Below are positions 4,812-5,258 of a stretch of DNA of 5,258 bases, one piece after another (within the stretch, counting starts at the first letter, position 1; each line of letters begins with the position of its first letter). Under the pieces are notes generated by a model. That model was given only the letters and a program-made list of their open reading frames with translations. It made no database searches and was not told the DNA's origin. The translations under genes and the position numbers were made by a program. The stretch lies in NCBI GenBank assembly GCA_027076245.1, contig JALTKC010000257.1, positions 1 through 5,258 of the forward strand, read 5' to 3'. This DNA is from Gammaproteobacteria bacterium (GTDB lineage Bacteria > Pseudomonadota > Gammaproteobacteria > GRL18).

Positions 4812-5258
4812 ATGAAACTAATCACCCGTTTTATCCTGTTCCTTATGTTGGCAGGCTGTCAGCCGACCCTGATCCATTCAAATGGCAATTACATTGAAGC
4901 GGATGCTCAGGCCACCATTGAAATTCTACAGCCTTTAAAAGTACATCCGGAATCGGCCAGAGCCTTTTTACAATACGGTGAACTGCAGCCAAAGGGGCGC
5001 CTGAATCTGTATGAAGTGAATTGTGAAGTCGAAATCAATACGGTTTCAGAACAACCGCAGACTATATCGCCGGGTGTATTCAGAGTCATATCCATTGTTC
5101 AGGATGAAAGCCCCATTGTACTGCTAAAAGTGGTTAAACTGGCGGCACTAAACGTCAGCTGGGGTGATGATGATTCACCCGTGGATATTATGCGTTTTTA
5201 TCGTTTTTACCTGCAGCCGCTTGAGCCGGATTCTAAATCCGATGTACGCAGTATTACC
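4812..5258 (+). CDS. putative outer-membrane lipoprotein (partial, runs off right edge)
   Basis: The first 149 codons are present. The N-terminus MKLITRFILFLMLAGC is a lipoprotein signal peptide with lipobox LAGC and lipidated Cys16. The +2 residue is Gln, not Asp, which favours the outer membrane. The mature part is beta-rich: QATIEILQPLKVHPESARAF (33-52), then LYEVNCEVEINTV with a second Cys (71), and RFYRFYLQPL near the edge. I have the impression of a small family of proteobacterial lipoproteins of unknown function with the plan 'hydrophobic strand - P..SAR.F.Q - Y...C..E', but cannot name it. It begins 57 bases after the HD-GYP stop with no terminator between, so it is probably in the same operon. 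Its ribosome site is weak (CTGGA, 10 bases before the ATG). The reading frame is open to the end of the window. Confidence 0.85.
   Translation, partial: MKLITRFILFLMLAGCQPTLIHSNGNYIEADAQATIEILQPLKVHPESARAFLQYGELQPKGRLNLYEVNCEVEINTVSEQPQTISPGVFRVISIVQDESPIVLLKVVKLAALNVSWGDDDSPVDIMRFYRFYLQPLEPDSKSDVRSIT

Overview
The window looks like bacterial chromosome from a gammaproteobacterium, AT-leaning by eye (base composition was not computed). The basis is the gene families: a DUF3391/HD-GYP protein, a DUF4124-type secreted protein, small periplasmic and lipoprotein genes, and TTATCCACA-type DnaA boxes. Nothing marks it as phage, plasmid or insertion sequence, and I see no tRNA, rRNA or CRISPR array. 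I cannot name a genus.

Layout, left to right. (1) Positions 1-380 are almost all non-coding; at most the first 53 bases are the tail of an upstream gene. They carry a row of DnaA-box-like 9-mers, a long AT-rich stretch, a palindrome, a GC-rich hairpin and a 7-codon mini-ORF. (2) A 353-residue conserved-looking soluble protein of unknown function lies on + (381-1442). (3) Two exported-protein genes lie on -, convergent with it: a DUF4124-like protein (ATG at 2099, end 1461) and, upstream in the same direction, a periplasmic protein built of two similar beta-rich repeats (2748-2182). (4) A 593-bp divergent intergenic region follows (2749-3341), with a promoter and overlapping inverted repeats for the - genes and a strong DnaA-box cluster. 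(5) A DUF3391-HD-GYP protein lies on + (3342-4754); its catalytic motif is badly degenerate. (6) A lipoprotein gene on + starts 57 bp later and runs off the right edge.

The most unusual signal is that the two intergenic regions are related. Three blocks match at exactly the same offset of 2902 bases: the DnaA-box row (56-90 and 2958-2992, 30 of 35 identical), TTAC(C/A)TATTG (131-140 and 3033-3042), and the identical 12-mer TGAATAACTTTT (268-279 and 3170-3181). Each copy ends with a palindrome and lies upstream of a + strand gene. This looks like a duplicated DnaA-box plus AT-rich module of about 245 bp, either origin-like or a DnaA-responsive leader. The usual oriC neighbours (dnaA, dnaN, mnmG, rsmG, parAB, rpmH) are absent, so I do not call it oriC.

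Functionally, the right-hand genes suggest a c-di-GMP-linked sensor or effector (probably not an active phosphodiesterase) made together with an outer-membrane lipoprotein. The central - strand pair encodes two envelope proteins of unknown role. No pathway linking all five genes can be shown from the sequence.
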